The notes under the pieces: model-generated
Databases searched by the model: none
Told to the model about the DNA's origin: nothing
The model's input: only the letters and a program-made list of their open reading frames with translations
Assembly: GCF_000204015.1 (NCBI RefSeq)
Contig: NZ_GL883077.1
Span: forward strand, 1,820,188-1,884,187
DNA from: Asticcacaulis biprosthecium C19
Lineage (GTDB): Bacteria; Pseudomonadota; Alphaproteobacteria; Caulobacterales; Caulobacteraceae
Direction of reading: 5' to 3'
DNA: 64,000 bases
Translations under genes and position numbers: made by a program
In this document: piece by piece, positions 1-7,395 of the stretch
How positions within the stretch are numbered: the first letter of the stretch is position 1
Layout of the letters: every line of letters starts with the position of its first letter

Positions 1-505
1 TCACCGCCGGCAGGCCGCCGATATGTTCCAGGGCGGCATAGGCTTCTTCCATGGTATGGGCGACGGCCGACTTGGCCGATTCCAGGCCCAGCTTGTCCAT
101 GGCGTTGCGGAACTTCAGGCGGTCTTCGGCCTTATCGATGACCTCGGCCTTGGCGCCGATCATCTCGACATTGTATTTCGCTAGGACGCCGGAGTTTTCG
201 AGCGCCAGGGCGGTGTTGAGCGCGGTCTGGCCGCCCATGGTCGGCAGCAGGGCGTCAGGGCGCTCGCGGGCGATGATCTTTTCGACGAATTCCGGTGTGA
301 TCGGCTCGATATAGGTGGCGTCGGCAACGTCCGGATCGGTCATGATGGTGGCCGGATTGGAGTTGACCAGGATGATACGGTAGCCTTCCTGGCGCAGTGC
401 CTTGCAGGCTTGCACGCCGGAATAGTCGAACTCGCAGGCCTGACCGATAACAATAGGCCCCGCGCCGATGATCAGGATGGACTTGATATCTGTACGTTTG
501 GGCAT
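1..505 (-). CDS. carB: Carbamoyl-phosphate synthase large subunit, N-terminal part (cut by window edge)
   Basis: The minus-strand frame opens at an ATG at 505 ([10 protein letters not shown]) and runs off the left end, giving about 168 residues of the usual ~1,080. It shows the first ATP-grasp half of CarB: the [17 protein letters not shown] start, [11 protein letters not shown] and the MGGQTALN loop are typical. CarB uses ammonia from CarA plus bicarbonate and two ATP to make carbamoyl phosphate for pyrimidine and arginine synthesis in the cytoplasm. An intrinsic terminator at 672-704 lies between it and the upstream minus-strand gene, so carB probably has its own promoter in 506-671. Identification is secure; only the first sixth is visible. 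Confidence 0.97.
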   Translation of the reverse strand, partial: MPKRTDIKSILIIGAGPIVIGQACEFDYSGVQACKALRQEGYRIILVNSNPATIMTDPDVADATYIEPITPEFVEKIIARERPDALLPTMGGQTALNTALALENSGVLAKYNVEMIGAKAEVIDKAEDRLKFRNAMDKLGLESAKSAVAHTMEEAYAALEHIGGLPAV

Positions 506-671
506 GCTTGGTCTTCCGTAACAAGTAATCGCGCGCGAGCCGCGGCCTGTGCGAGGATGCGCAGGTCGTGGCGTAAGGTGCCGGTTTTGGGCTAAGCGGG
601 TGCTTTAGTGGCTATGAGTGTGCAGCGCAACCCGATTCTTAAATCTTTTAACGTGTTGCGGTGTCAGCGCG

Positions 672-704
672 AAAAAAAAACGCCGCCTCGGGTGCGAGGC
701 GGCG
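672..704 (-). terminator. Intrinsic terminator after the LytM-like gene
   Basis: Read on the minus strand, a perfect 10-bp GC-rich stem (CGCCGCCTCG / CGAGGCGGCG, loop of 4) at 681-704 is followed by nine T (672-680). It lies 39 bp after the stop of the 743-1249 gene and would insulate carB from it. Confidence 0.93.
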
Positions 705-742
705 GGAGGGGTTTGATGTCTGGTGAGGGACTTTCAAACCGA

Positions 743-1249
743 CTATTGCATCGCGACGGTCTTAACCGGCGTGGGGTTTACTGGCTCTTCGCCGCAACGC
801 AATTCCATGTACACAAAGGCCGCTTCGCCGTGAGCCGGGGCGGTGGCGCCCAGGCGGCCGCCCTGGGCGATGCGGTCGCCGGTGCGCACGCGCAGGCCCG
901 ACAAACCGGTGAGGACGACCCGGCGGTCGCCGCCAATGTTCAGGATGACGACCTGGCCCAGGTTTTCGACGGGGCCGGCGTATTCGACCTGGCCGGCGAT
1001 CGGGGCTGTGACGAGGGCGTTGGCGCTGGCGCGATAGACGATGCCGCGGCTGCCGACGGCGTCACTGCCGGTGAACAGCGGATTGGCCTCACCGTAGCCC
1101 TGCCAGACCTCTCCCTTGACCACCGGCGCCAGTTGGGCAACGCCGCAGACCTGGGCCTCAGCGCGGCCGCCAACCAGGAGAAGGCAAGCGGTGGCGATCA
1201 GCATCAGGCCGGTCAGTTGGGGCAGGGTATGCAGTTTGGAGGTCGTCAT
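743..1249 (-). CDS. Exported degenerate LytM/M23-like protein
   Basis: 168 residues with an N-terminal signal peptide (hydrophobic stretch about 13-32 ending GGRAEA). The rest follows the beta-sheet pattern of EnvC/LytM-type M23 domains: GIVYRASANALVTAPIAG, then GQVEYAGPVENLGQVVILN, then VRTGDRIAQGGRLG and a final YMELRCGEEPVNP. The zinc ligands of true M23 peptidases (H-x3-D and H-x-H) are absent; VVLTGL stands where YGH normally occurs. It is therefore likely a non-catalytic periplasmic protein, perhaps an amidase activator of the EnvC/DipM kind. That role is inference. It lies between the response regulator and carB and ends in a strong terminator. Confidence 0.72.
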   Translation of the reverse strand: MTTSKLHTLPQLTGLMLIATACLLLVGGRAEAQVCGVAQLAPVVKGEVWQGYGEANPLFTGSDAVGSRGIVYRASANALVTAPIAGQVEYAGPVENLGQVVILNIGGDRRVVLTGLSGLRVRTGDRIAQGGRLGATAPAHGEAAFVYMELRCGEEPVNPTPVKTVAMQ

Positions 1250-1475
1250 CTTAGCACCATCATATGTCGTTCGATGGGATGACTATGCCGTGTGAGGTTT
1301 AACACCGCGGGAAAACATTCTTACAGCGTTGTCGCAAGTTTTACCGCGGTGTCAGAATTTTGGGCGATAGTTCGGTTGGCACCGCGGCGATCGCACCGAC
1401 CTGTACCCCTCCGCCGGCTTTGCCGACAGCTCTCCAACTTTGTAGGGAGGAGGAAGCCAGCGACATCTTCAGTGA

Positions 1476-2192
1476 TTAACGCACGGGCCGGAACATGTAG
1501 CCGATGCCATAGACCGTCTGGATCAGATCTTCGTCGCCGTCGGCGCCAATGTATTTCAGTTTGCGGCGCAGGCGTGAGATCAGCGTATCCAGGGACCGGT
1601 CGGTGGAATCATCGTGCAGGTCCGACATCCGCTCCAGAACCTGTTCGCGGCGCAGGGGGCGGTCGCGCTGGGCCAGGAAGACGTGCAGCACGGCGAACTC
1701 GGCGGGCGACAGGATCAGCATCTTGTCGGCCGGAGAGGACAGGCGGCGGGTGCGGTTGTCCAGGCTCCAGCCGAAGAAGCGGACGACATCAACCTCATCG
1801 CGCACGGCGGCCGGCGTCCGACGCAGGACGATGCGGATGCGCAGGGCCAGTTCGTCGATATTGAATGGCTTGGCCATATAGTCTTCGGCGCCCAGATTCA
1901 GGCCACCGATACGGGCGACATCGTCGCCGCGGGCGCTAAGCATAATCACGGGCGGGCCATTGTTGGCGCGCAGGCGTTCGCATATGGCCAGGCCGTCTTC
2001 CCCCGGCATCATCGAGTCCAGGATAATCAGGTCGATCGGCGTATCGGCCAGCACAGCGTCCATTGCCTGGCCGCCGTCAGCCAGAAACACGCGGAAGTCC
2101 CGGCGGCTCAGGCCGGCCTTGATCAGCTCACGAATGGACTCGTCGTCGTCGACGGCGAGAATATTCGGCTTATCCGGCGCGGCGTCCGACAT
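1476..2192 (-). CDS. OmpR/PhoB-family response regulator
   Basis: About 238 residues from the second of two adjacent ATGs (2192; the other is 2195), with GAGG just upstream. The receiver domain (about 9-125) has the acidic pocket DDDES at 15-18, the phospho-acceptor Asp in IILDSMMPGEDG (about residue 59) and the conserved Lys in MAKPFN. The winged-helix DNA-binding domain follows, with LSPAEFAVLHVFL, the recognition-helix region DRSLDTLISRLRRKL and a C-terminal VYGIGYMF wing. No histidine kinase lies next to it, so it is an orphan regulator here. It sits on the same strand between carA and the LytM-like gene. The target is unknown. Confidence 0.92.
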   Translation of the reverse strand: MSDAAPDKPNILAVDDDESIRELIKAGLSRRDFRVFLADGGQAMDAVLADTPIDLIILDSMMPGEDGLAICERLRANNGPPVIMLSARGDDVARIGGLNLGAEDYMAKPFNIDELALRIRIVLRRTPAAVRDEVDVVRFFGWSLDNRTRRLSSPADKMLILSPAEFAVLHVFLAQRDRPLRREQVLERMSDLHDDSTDRSLDTLISRLRRKLKYIGADGDEDLIQTVYGIGYMFRPVR

Positions 2193-2297
2193 CATCCCTC
2201 GTCCAGCGAAAACATGGTTGCAGCGCAGATGCAGCGAGTCGCGCATGCGCGACAGCTATCATAGCGGGATTATACTGCTTTTTCGCGTGAAACGCAG

Positions 2298-3515
2298 TCA
2301 GGCGGGGACTTTTTTGTAAGCGCGCATGTTTTGGGCAAAGCGTTCGAACAGATAGAGGCTGTCGACCGGTCCGGGGGAGGCTTCCGGATGGTGCTGAACG
2401 CTGAACACAGGTTTGCCGGTCATGGCGATGCCGCAGTTACTGCCGTCGAACAAAGAGACATGGGTTTCGACCACGCCGGCGGGCAGGGTGGCCTGGTCGA
2501 TGGCGAAGCCATGATTCATCGAGACGATCTCAACCTTGCCTGTGGTCTCGTCCTTGACCGGGTGGTTGGCGCCGTGGTGGCCCTGGGCCATTTTGATGGT
2601 GGTGGCGCCCAGCGCCAGGCCCAGCATCTGGTGGCCCAGGCAGATGCCGAAGACCGGTACGCCGGCATCGACAATCTTGCGGATCACGGGAACGGCATAT
2701 TCGCCGGTGGCGGCCGGGTCGCCCGGACCGTTGGACAGGAGGACACCGTCCGGGGTGAGGGCGAGGATCTCCTCGGCCGAGGTCTTGGCGGGAACGATGC
2801 GGATATCGGCGCCGATATTGACCAGGGCGCGCAGAATGTTCTGCTTGACGCCATAGTCGATCACCACGACCTTGAATTCGTGTTTCGTGCCCTGGGTAAA
2901 GCGCTTTCCTTCAGTATATCCTTGGGGCCACTGCCAAAGGTCGGTGGTGAAGCCGGCCTGTTGCGCCACGGTGGCGTCAACCGCCAGATCGAGGCCGTCC
3001 AGGCCCTTCCAGGCGGCGGCCTTCTGGACCAGGGCCGGGATGTCGAAATGGCCGGCCGGATCGTGGGCGACGATACCGTGCGGCATGCCGTTCTCACGGA
3101 TGCGACGGGTCAGGGCGCGGGTGTCGATGCCAGAGATGGCGACGATGCCGCGTGCGGTCAGCCAGTCATTGAAGCTGAGGGTCGAACGCCAGTTGGCCGG
3201 CGGGGTCGGAGCGTCGCGGAAGATGGCGCCCTTGGCGGCGCGCTTCGGGGCATTTTCAGTTTCTGGACCCAGTTGCTCGACGTCGTCGGCATTGACGCCG
3301 ACATTGCCGATGTGGGGAAAGGTGAAGGCGATGATCTGTTCCATATAGGACGGATCGGTCAGGATTTCCTGATAGCCGGTCATGGCGGTGTTGAAGCAGA
3401 CCTCGCCCAGGACTTCGCCGGCGGCGCCGCAACCGATGCCCTGATAGACCGTGCCGTCGGCCAGGACCAGGACTCCCGTGCAACCTTCAAGCAGATTGTT
3501 GGTCTCTGGGGTCAT
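2298..3515 (-). CDS. carA: Carbamoyl-phosphate synthase small (glutaminase) subunit
   Basis: 405 residues. I place the start at the ATG at 3515 ([11 protein letters not shown]), with AGGAGA eight bases upstream, rather than the longer frame to 3575. The N-terminal CPSase small domain contains [11 protein letters not shown] and the C-terminal class I glutamine amidotransferase domain has [10 protein letters not shown], the catalytic Cys in [12 protein letters not shown] and the His/Glu of HHPEASPGP. It hydrolyses glutamine and channels ammonia to CarB. In many bacteria carA and carB are adjacent; here a response regulator and a LytM-like gene separate them on the same strand. Identification is secure. 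Confidence 0.97.
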   Translation of the reverse strand: MTPETNNLLEGCTGVLVLADGTVYQGIGCGAAGEVLGEVCFNTAMTGYQEILTDPSYMEQIIAFTFPHIGNVGVNADDVEQLGPETENAPKRAAKGAIFRDAPTPPANWRSTLSFNDWLTARGIVAISGIDTRALTRRIRENGMPHGIVAHDPAGHFDIPALVQKAAAWKGLDGLDLAVDATVAQQAGFTTDLWQWPQGYTEGKRFTQGTKHEFKVVVIDYGVKQNILRALVNIGADIRIVPAKTSAEEILALTPDGVLLSNGPGDPAATGEYAVPVIRKIVDAGVPVFGICLGHQMLGLALGATTIKMAQGHHGANHPVKDETTGKVEIVSMNHGFAIDQATLPAGVVETHVSLFDGSNCGIAMTGKPVFSVQHHPEASPGPVDSLYLFERFAQNMRAYKKVPA

Positions 3516-3716
3516 TCGGGGAATCTCCTGTTGGGGCCATGTCCAGGTACTGGGCGCGCAAACGGCCGGACACATAGGGACATGAATCCTTCAGGTCAAT
3601 GCTTTATCTGGGCGTCATCCGGCGATTTCGCGAAATGGCCAGTGTCATAACGTTGTCATGTGAATGGTTAACAGTTGGGGGCTTGTGCTGAATATATAAG
3701 AACAGGGGCGTGCATT

Positions 3717-3986
3717 ATGACCAACGAAACACCCGCCATTCTTCTCACCTCGGCGGATATCGACACGATTGAGCAGGAAAAGGCCGGACTGGAAGCCGAA
3801 ATCTCGGCCATGGAGGTGCGCCGCGCCGAATTGGAGGTTCGCCGCAGCGAACTGAGCGACCGGCTGGCCAAGATCCGGGCGCTTCTGGACGCCTTGGGCC
3901 TCGGCGCGGTGAGCCAACTGGCCTCGAACTCGCTGTACGCGGCACGCAACGTCCGTTCCGTGTCGCGCAACGGCGTGATTTCTTAG
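3717..3986 (+). CDS. Small coiled-coil protein of unknown function
   Basis: 89 residues from the ATG at 3717 ([16 protein letters not shown]), with AGGGG about nine bases upstream. Residues about 15-60 are a charged heptad-like helix ([18 protein letters not shown], then [17 protein letters not shown]), predicted as a coiled coil; the tail is rich in Ser, Arg and Asn. No signal peptide. It is divergent from carA and convergent with the YbjQ gene, their stop codons overlapping at 3983-3986. I do not recognise a family. Confidence 0.7.
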   Translation: MTNETPAILLTSADIDTIEQEKAGLEAEISAMEVRRAELEVRRSELSDRLAKIRALLDALGLGAVSQLASNSLYAARNVRSVSRNGVIS

Positions 3987-4321
3987 CGGACCAGGCTGCC
4001 GGGCTGAATGGTTACGGCCGTGCCGGAGCAACTGACCATCAGCATGCTGCCACTCTGGCCGACGGTGGAGTAGTCGATATCGATGCCGACAATGGCGTTG
4101 GCGCCGCGCTTGGACGCTTCGGCCTCCATTTCGCGCAGAGCCGCGTCACGGCCTTCGCGCAGGACCTCTTCGTAGGCGTTCGACCGGCCGCCGACAATGT
4201 CGCGGATGCCGGCGAAAAAGTCGCGGAAGATGTTGGCGCCCAGGATGGCTTCGCCCGTGACGATGCCGTGATACTGGGAGATGTGCGAACCCTCGATCGT
4301 GTTGGTGGTGGTAACCTGCAT
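3983..4321 (-). CDS. YbjQ family (UPF0145) protein
   Basis: 112 residues. It carries the YbjQ signature: [20 protein letters not shown] at the N-terminus, [18 protein letters not shown], then a helix ending [22 protein letters not shown] and a C-terminal strand with VSCSGTAV. Members form compact pentamer-like beta/alpha assemblies and are loosely annotated as heavy-metal binding; the function is not firmly known. Full length for the family. It lies 52 bp after the Gfo/Idh/MocA gene on the same strand and may be cotranscribed. Confidence 0.9.
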   Translation of the reverse strand: MQVTTTNTIEGSHISQYHGIVTGEAILGANIFRDFFAGIRDIVGGRSNAYEEVLREGRDAALREMEAEASKRGANAIVGIDIDYSTVGQSGSMLMVSCSGTAVTIQPGSLVR

Positions 4322-4372
4322 GGCGAATCCTCCGGTTATGCCAGCGCAAGCTTGCCACAGCCGGTCCCAGGA

Positions 4373-5467
4373 TCAAGGCCTGAGCGTCACGGTCTTGCCG
4401 GTGCGGGCGCTTTCGCGGGCGGCGTCCAAGATTTCCATCACAATCAGGTTGTTCTCCAGCGAACCCGGATCGTATGGGGCTGGCGTGACCTCGCCGGCGA
4501 TCACCGCGCTGAACCAGGCAAACGGATCGTCAAACGGTGCGGTGCGGCCAGGCAGTTCGGATGTCTTCATGCTTTCCGGTGTTGCATCCCAGCGGCGCAG
4601 GGTGTCGCGGTCGTCGGCGATGATCTGACCGGTGGTGCCGTAGATCTCCATGTCCTTGCGCGACAACGGCCAGTTCCACGACGCTTGGATGATGCCTTGC
4701 GAGTCGGCATAGTCGACAATGATGGTCGCCTCGTCATCGACCTTCGGGTAGTTGCCGGGCTGGAAAGTACGCAAAGTCGCTGTCACGGCCACCGGTCGCA
4801 GGCCGCCGTTTATATATGTCATCAGGTTGGCGCCGTAGCAGCCAAAGTCGATGACTGCGCCGCCGCCGTTCTGGACCGGGTCGGTCAGCCACGACAGGAA
4901 CTCCTTCGACACACCGATGGTTTTCGGTCCCTGATGGCCGTCGTGGATGACCATCTTGCGCACCGGGCCGAGAGCGCCGGCCGACACGATGGATTTGGCT
5001 TCGGCCACCGACGGATACCAGCTTGTTTCATAGTTGGTCAGGACCTGGACATTGTGCTTCTGCGCCAGACCGGCCATTTCGCGGCCTTCGGCGGCGTTCA
5101 GGGCCAGGGGCTTTTCGACCATGACATGGACGCCGCGCGGCGCGGCGGCGCGGACGATCTTGACATGGTCGGAGATGGGACCGAAGCCGGCGACCGCCTG
5201 GGGCTTGGCCGCATCCAGCATGGCGCCGATATCGTCATAGACCAGGTCCATGCTGAACCCGTACTGGTCGGCATAGCGCTGAGCCAGGGCGCGGTCTTTT
5301 TCGACAATGCCGACGATTTTGACATCGCCGCGCTTCAGGTTGCCGAACAGCCAATGGACATGGTCGTGCGACAGGCCGACCACGCCGATCGGCAGGGGCT
5401 CTTTCGCCTGGACCGGTATAGCGATGGCGAACAGCAGCGCGATCAGTAGGCAAAACCGGGTCAGCAT
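4373..5467 (-). CDS. Exported Gfo/Idh/MocA family oxidoreductase
   Basis: 364 residues starting MLTRFCLLIALLFAIA, with a Sec signal peptide (cleavage near VQA-KEP, about residue 21) and GGGAG nine bases before the ATG. The Rossmann region reads IGVVGLSHDHVHWLFGNL, with the conserved VEKPLALNAAEG strand-turn near residue 120 that is typical of the superfamily, and the C-terminal alpha/beta dimer domain has GGGAVIDFGCYGANL. Such exported members often act in the periplasm on sugars with tightly bound NADP(H); the substrate cannot be told. Its 5' end and upstream leader recur as a broken copy at 6704-6949. Confidence 0.88.
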   Translation of the reverse strand: MLTRFCLLIALLFAIAIPVQAKEPLPIGVVGLSHDHVHWLFGNLKRGDVKIVGIVEKDRALAQRYADQYGFSMDLVYDDIGAMLDAAKPQAVAGFGPISDHVKIVRAAAPRGVHVMVEKPLALNAAEGREMAGLAQKHNVQVLTNYETSWYPSVAEAKSIVSAGALGPVRKMVIHDGHQGPKTIGVSKEFLSWLTDPVQNGGGAVIDFGCYGANLMTYINGGLRPVAVTATLRTFQPGNYPKVDDEATIIVDYADSQGIIQASWNWPLSRKDMEIYGTTGQIIADDRDTLRRWDATPESMKTSELPGRTAPFDDPFAWFSAVIAGEVTPAPYDPGSLENNLIVMEILDAARESARTGKTVTLRP

Positions 5468-5939
5468 GTCGTGTCACTCCCATATTTTCGGCATGTTTTG
5501 GGATGGACTATGCGGTGTTTGGCTCTGAATGCAAAGTGCAGGGCTTGGTGAGGGTGACGGTCGTGGCCCTCATGGTGGTCTGATTGTCGACCAGCGTGAC
5601 GACGACCGGGCTGGCGTCAGGACAGGTTGGTATGAAGGCCGGGCCCTGGGGCATGGCGACCGGCTTGATCATTGCGATGAATAGTCCTACCCAACGCAAA
5701 GGACTTTTGTAAGCGGCGCGATTGTCGTTATTTGGGCCGTCCACGTGTCAATTGTCATTTGGATCGGACGAGGGCAAATAAAGAACACTGATGTTATTTT
5801 CAGCCTAATGATAAAACTTCAGAAGGTGACGACGCGAAAATTGAAGATCGCGTCGCCTGTTACTTGTATCATTGTTTGTTATTATTTGTTTCTGCCTTAA
5901 GCATGGAGAAATTTTCGCCCTCATCATGCCTTTGCGAAA
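5468..5939. other. Intergenic region, no supported gene
   Basis: The leader of the Gfo/Idh/MocA gene occupies the left edge. The section to about 5700 has ordinary GC content, then it becomes strongly AT-rich up to and through the RidA-like gene. A 78-codon minus-strand frame at 5508-5744 has no recognisable domain and no convincing ribosome site; I do not call it. Confidence 0.6.
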
Positions 5940-6413
5940 TTATTCCGTTCGGACGGCAATTGTATCTATTTCTGCGACCATTTCGGGAAGATATAGGCGA
6001 TCAATTTGGATCCAGGTCGCTGCCGGGTATTTACCATTTCCATAGAATGATTTGCGCGCAGGAATTTGCTCCTTGAATGCATCTATGTCTTTTGTATATA
6101 CGGTTTCTTTTACTATATTTTCTGGCTTTAGATTTAACTTATCCAATATTACTTTGAGTTGACTGTAGCAGTCAGGAATCGCCTTGGCATAAGTCTCGCC
6201 ACTGCAGGCTACGCCAGAAAGATAGACTACGCCATTCACCTCTACCACTTGAGTATAGCCATTAACTTCCTCCCACGGTGGGTTCATTTCGTGGCGGGTA
6301 ATCGATGCCTTTTCAGGAGGTTTGCAGGCGGTGAGGCCGGACAAGACTATGGTTGCCGCCAAGGTTCCAAAAAGGAATTTTGGATGGGAATTGTGGGATC
6401 GAGGGATGCGCAT
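5940..6413 (-). CDS. RidA/YjgF-like lipoprotein, AT-rich
   Basis: 157 residues from ATG 6413 (MRIPRSHNSHPKF), with GGAG six bases upstream. A lipoprotein signal ends in the lipobox LSGLTAC, with the acylated Cys near residue 30. The mature part follows the RidA (YER057c/UK114) fold: VEVNGVVYLSGVAC, DCYSQLKVILDKLNLKPENIVKETVYTKD (split here only by reading), and a C-terminal ATWIQIDRLYLPEMVAEIDTIA. Cytoplasmic RidA deaminates reactive enamines using a conserved Arg near the C-terminus; that Arg position reads ATWIQID here, so activity is doubtful. Base composition is markedly AT-rich compared with neighbours, suggesting acquisition by transfer. Confidence 0.8.
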   Translation of the reverse strand: MRIPRSHNSHPKFLFGTLAATIVLSGLTACKPPEKASITRHEMNPPWEEVNGYTQVVEVNGVVYLSGVACSGETYAKAIPDCYSQLKVILDKLNLKPENIVKETVYTKDIDAFKEQIPARKSFYGNGKYPAATWIQIDRLYLPEMVAEIDTIAVRTE

Positions 6414-6703
6414 TGCAAACTCCAAGTTTAAAGGTGAAAAAGTATCAAATTCAACCAATGAATTCGCTTCAATGCGCGACTAGCACTCGATTAACAGTAA
6501 AATAGATCGGCTTTCCGTTAATGAGCAGACTCATAGTCCCCGCGACAAGCTCTTTTACACTGGAGTTAAACACCCGGCGGCCATTTTTAATGCGACGCGA
6601 CAAAATGTCGCCTTCGCGGAACTTTGCAGACGCAGGTCTGCGTTCGTTTCTATTATCCGCCAGTTCCCATTTGAGTGTTCGATGACAGTCGGTTAACCGT
6701 AAG

Positions 6704-6949
6704 CTAGCCCGCTGTAGGTGCGTTGTGAAGCCCAACTGCGAGTGAATAGGCTTGTTTTCGGCGGACCAGGGCGCGGTCCTTTTCGACGATGCTCATGATC
6801 TTAACGTCACCGCGTTTGAGATTGCCGAACAGCCAGTGGAGATGGTCGTGCGACAGGCCGACCACGCCGATCGGCATCGGATCTTTCGCCTGGGCCGGGG
6901 CGGCGAAGGCGAACAGCATCGCGATGAAGAGGCGGAGCCTGGCCAGCAT
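6704..6949 (-). pseudogene. Truncated second copy of the Gfo/Idh/MocA gene 5' end
   Basis: From the ATG at 6949 the frame reads MLARLRLFIAMLFAFA, then a signal peptide, then IGVVGLSHDHLHWLFGNLKR and VEKDRAL, closely matching the first ~65 residues of the 4373-5467 gene. Similarity stops near 6765 and the frame ends in unrelated sequence at 6704. The leader upstream of the ATG is also similar (shared ACTATGCG block and GGGAG ribosome site). It is the remnant of a duplicated gene and cannot make a folded enzyme. Confidence 0.85.
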
Positions 6950-7071
6950 GTCGTTTTCTCTCCCAAGTGTTTTAGCGTATTTTGGTAGGACTATGCGCGC
7001 ATCAGCAGCTATTACAAGCTCAGGGCTTGATGACCATAGCCAGTCCATCCCTAACGTTTGCAGCCTGTTAA

Positions 7072-7267
7072 GGGGACCACGGAACGCCGCTGAGCGGCTC
7101 CACGGAAACGGCCTGCGGCCGCAAACGGAATTCACGGAATTCGAGAACCGGAGGCTTGGGGGCGTAGCGCCCACGGGCTTTCGTCACAATGGCGCTTCGC
7201 GCAGCCGGTTGAATCGCTTGATGTTCCGAGATGCCTGTGACGCCGCGGCGCGGCGTTCCGTGGCCCC
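7072..7267. repeat. Decayed nested palindrome between the broken oxidoreductase copy and dnaG
   Basis: The outer arms CCACGGAACGCCGC (7077-7090) and GCGGCGTTCCGTGG (7250-7263) are perfect 14-bp inverted repeats within longer imperfect arms flanked by GGGG/CCCC. Inside, CCACGGAA recurs (7101-7108) and the inner part contains GTAGCGCC / GGCGCTTCGC. No gene is visible in 6950-7395 apart from this. Confidence 0.65.
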
Positions 7268-7395
7268 ATAGCGAGGTTCAATCGGTCTCGATCGGTCACA
7301 ATTTCTCTAACGCGACGTGAGCCCAAATCGGAGCTTTGTCGAATCGCCCGTATAAGGACCTTTTGGGACGGTGTGCGAAGGCGTATAGGCGTACA

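Noticed and set aside
5508-5744. A 78-codon minus-strand frame before the Gfo/Idh/MocA gene
   Set aside because: No ribosome site, no domain and composition that changes abruptly inside it.
6704-7174. The second Gfo/Idh/MocA copy as a functional short gene
   Set aside because: It ends after the first nucleotide-binding strands and runs into unrelated sequence.
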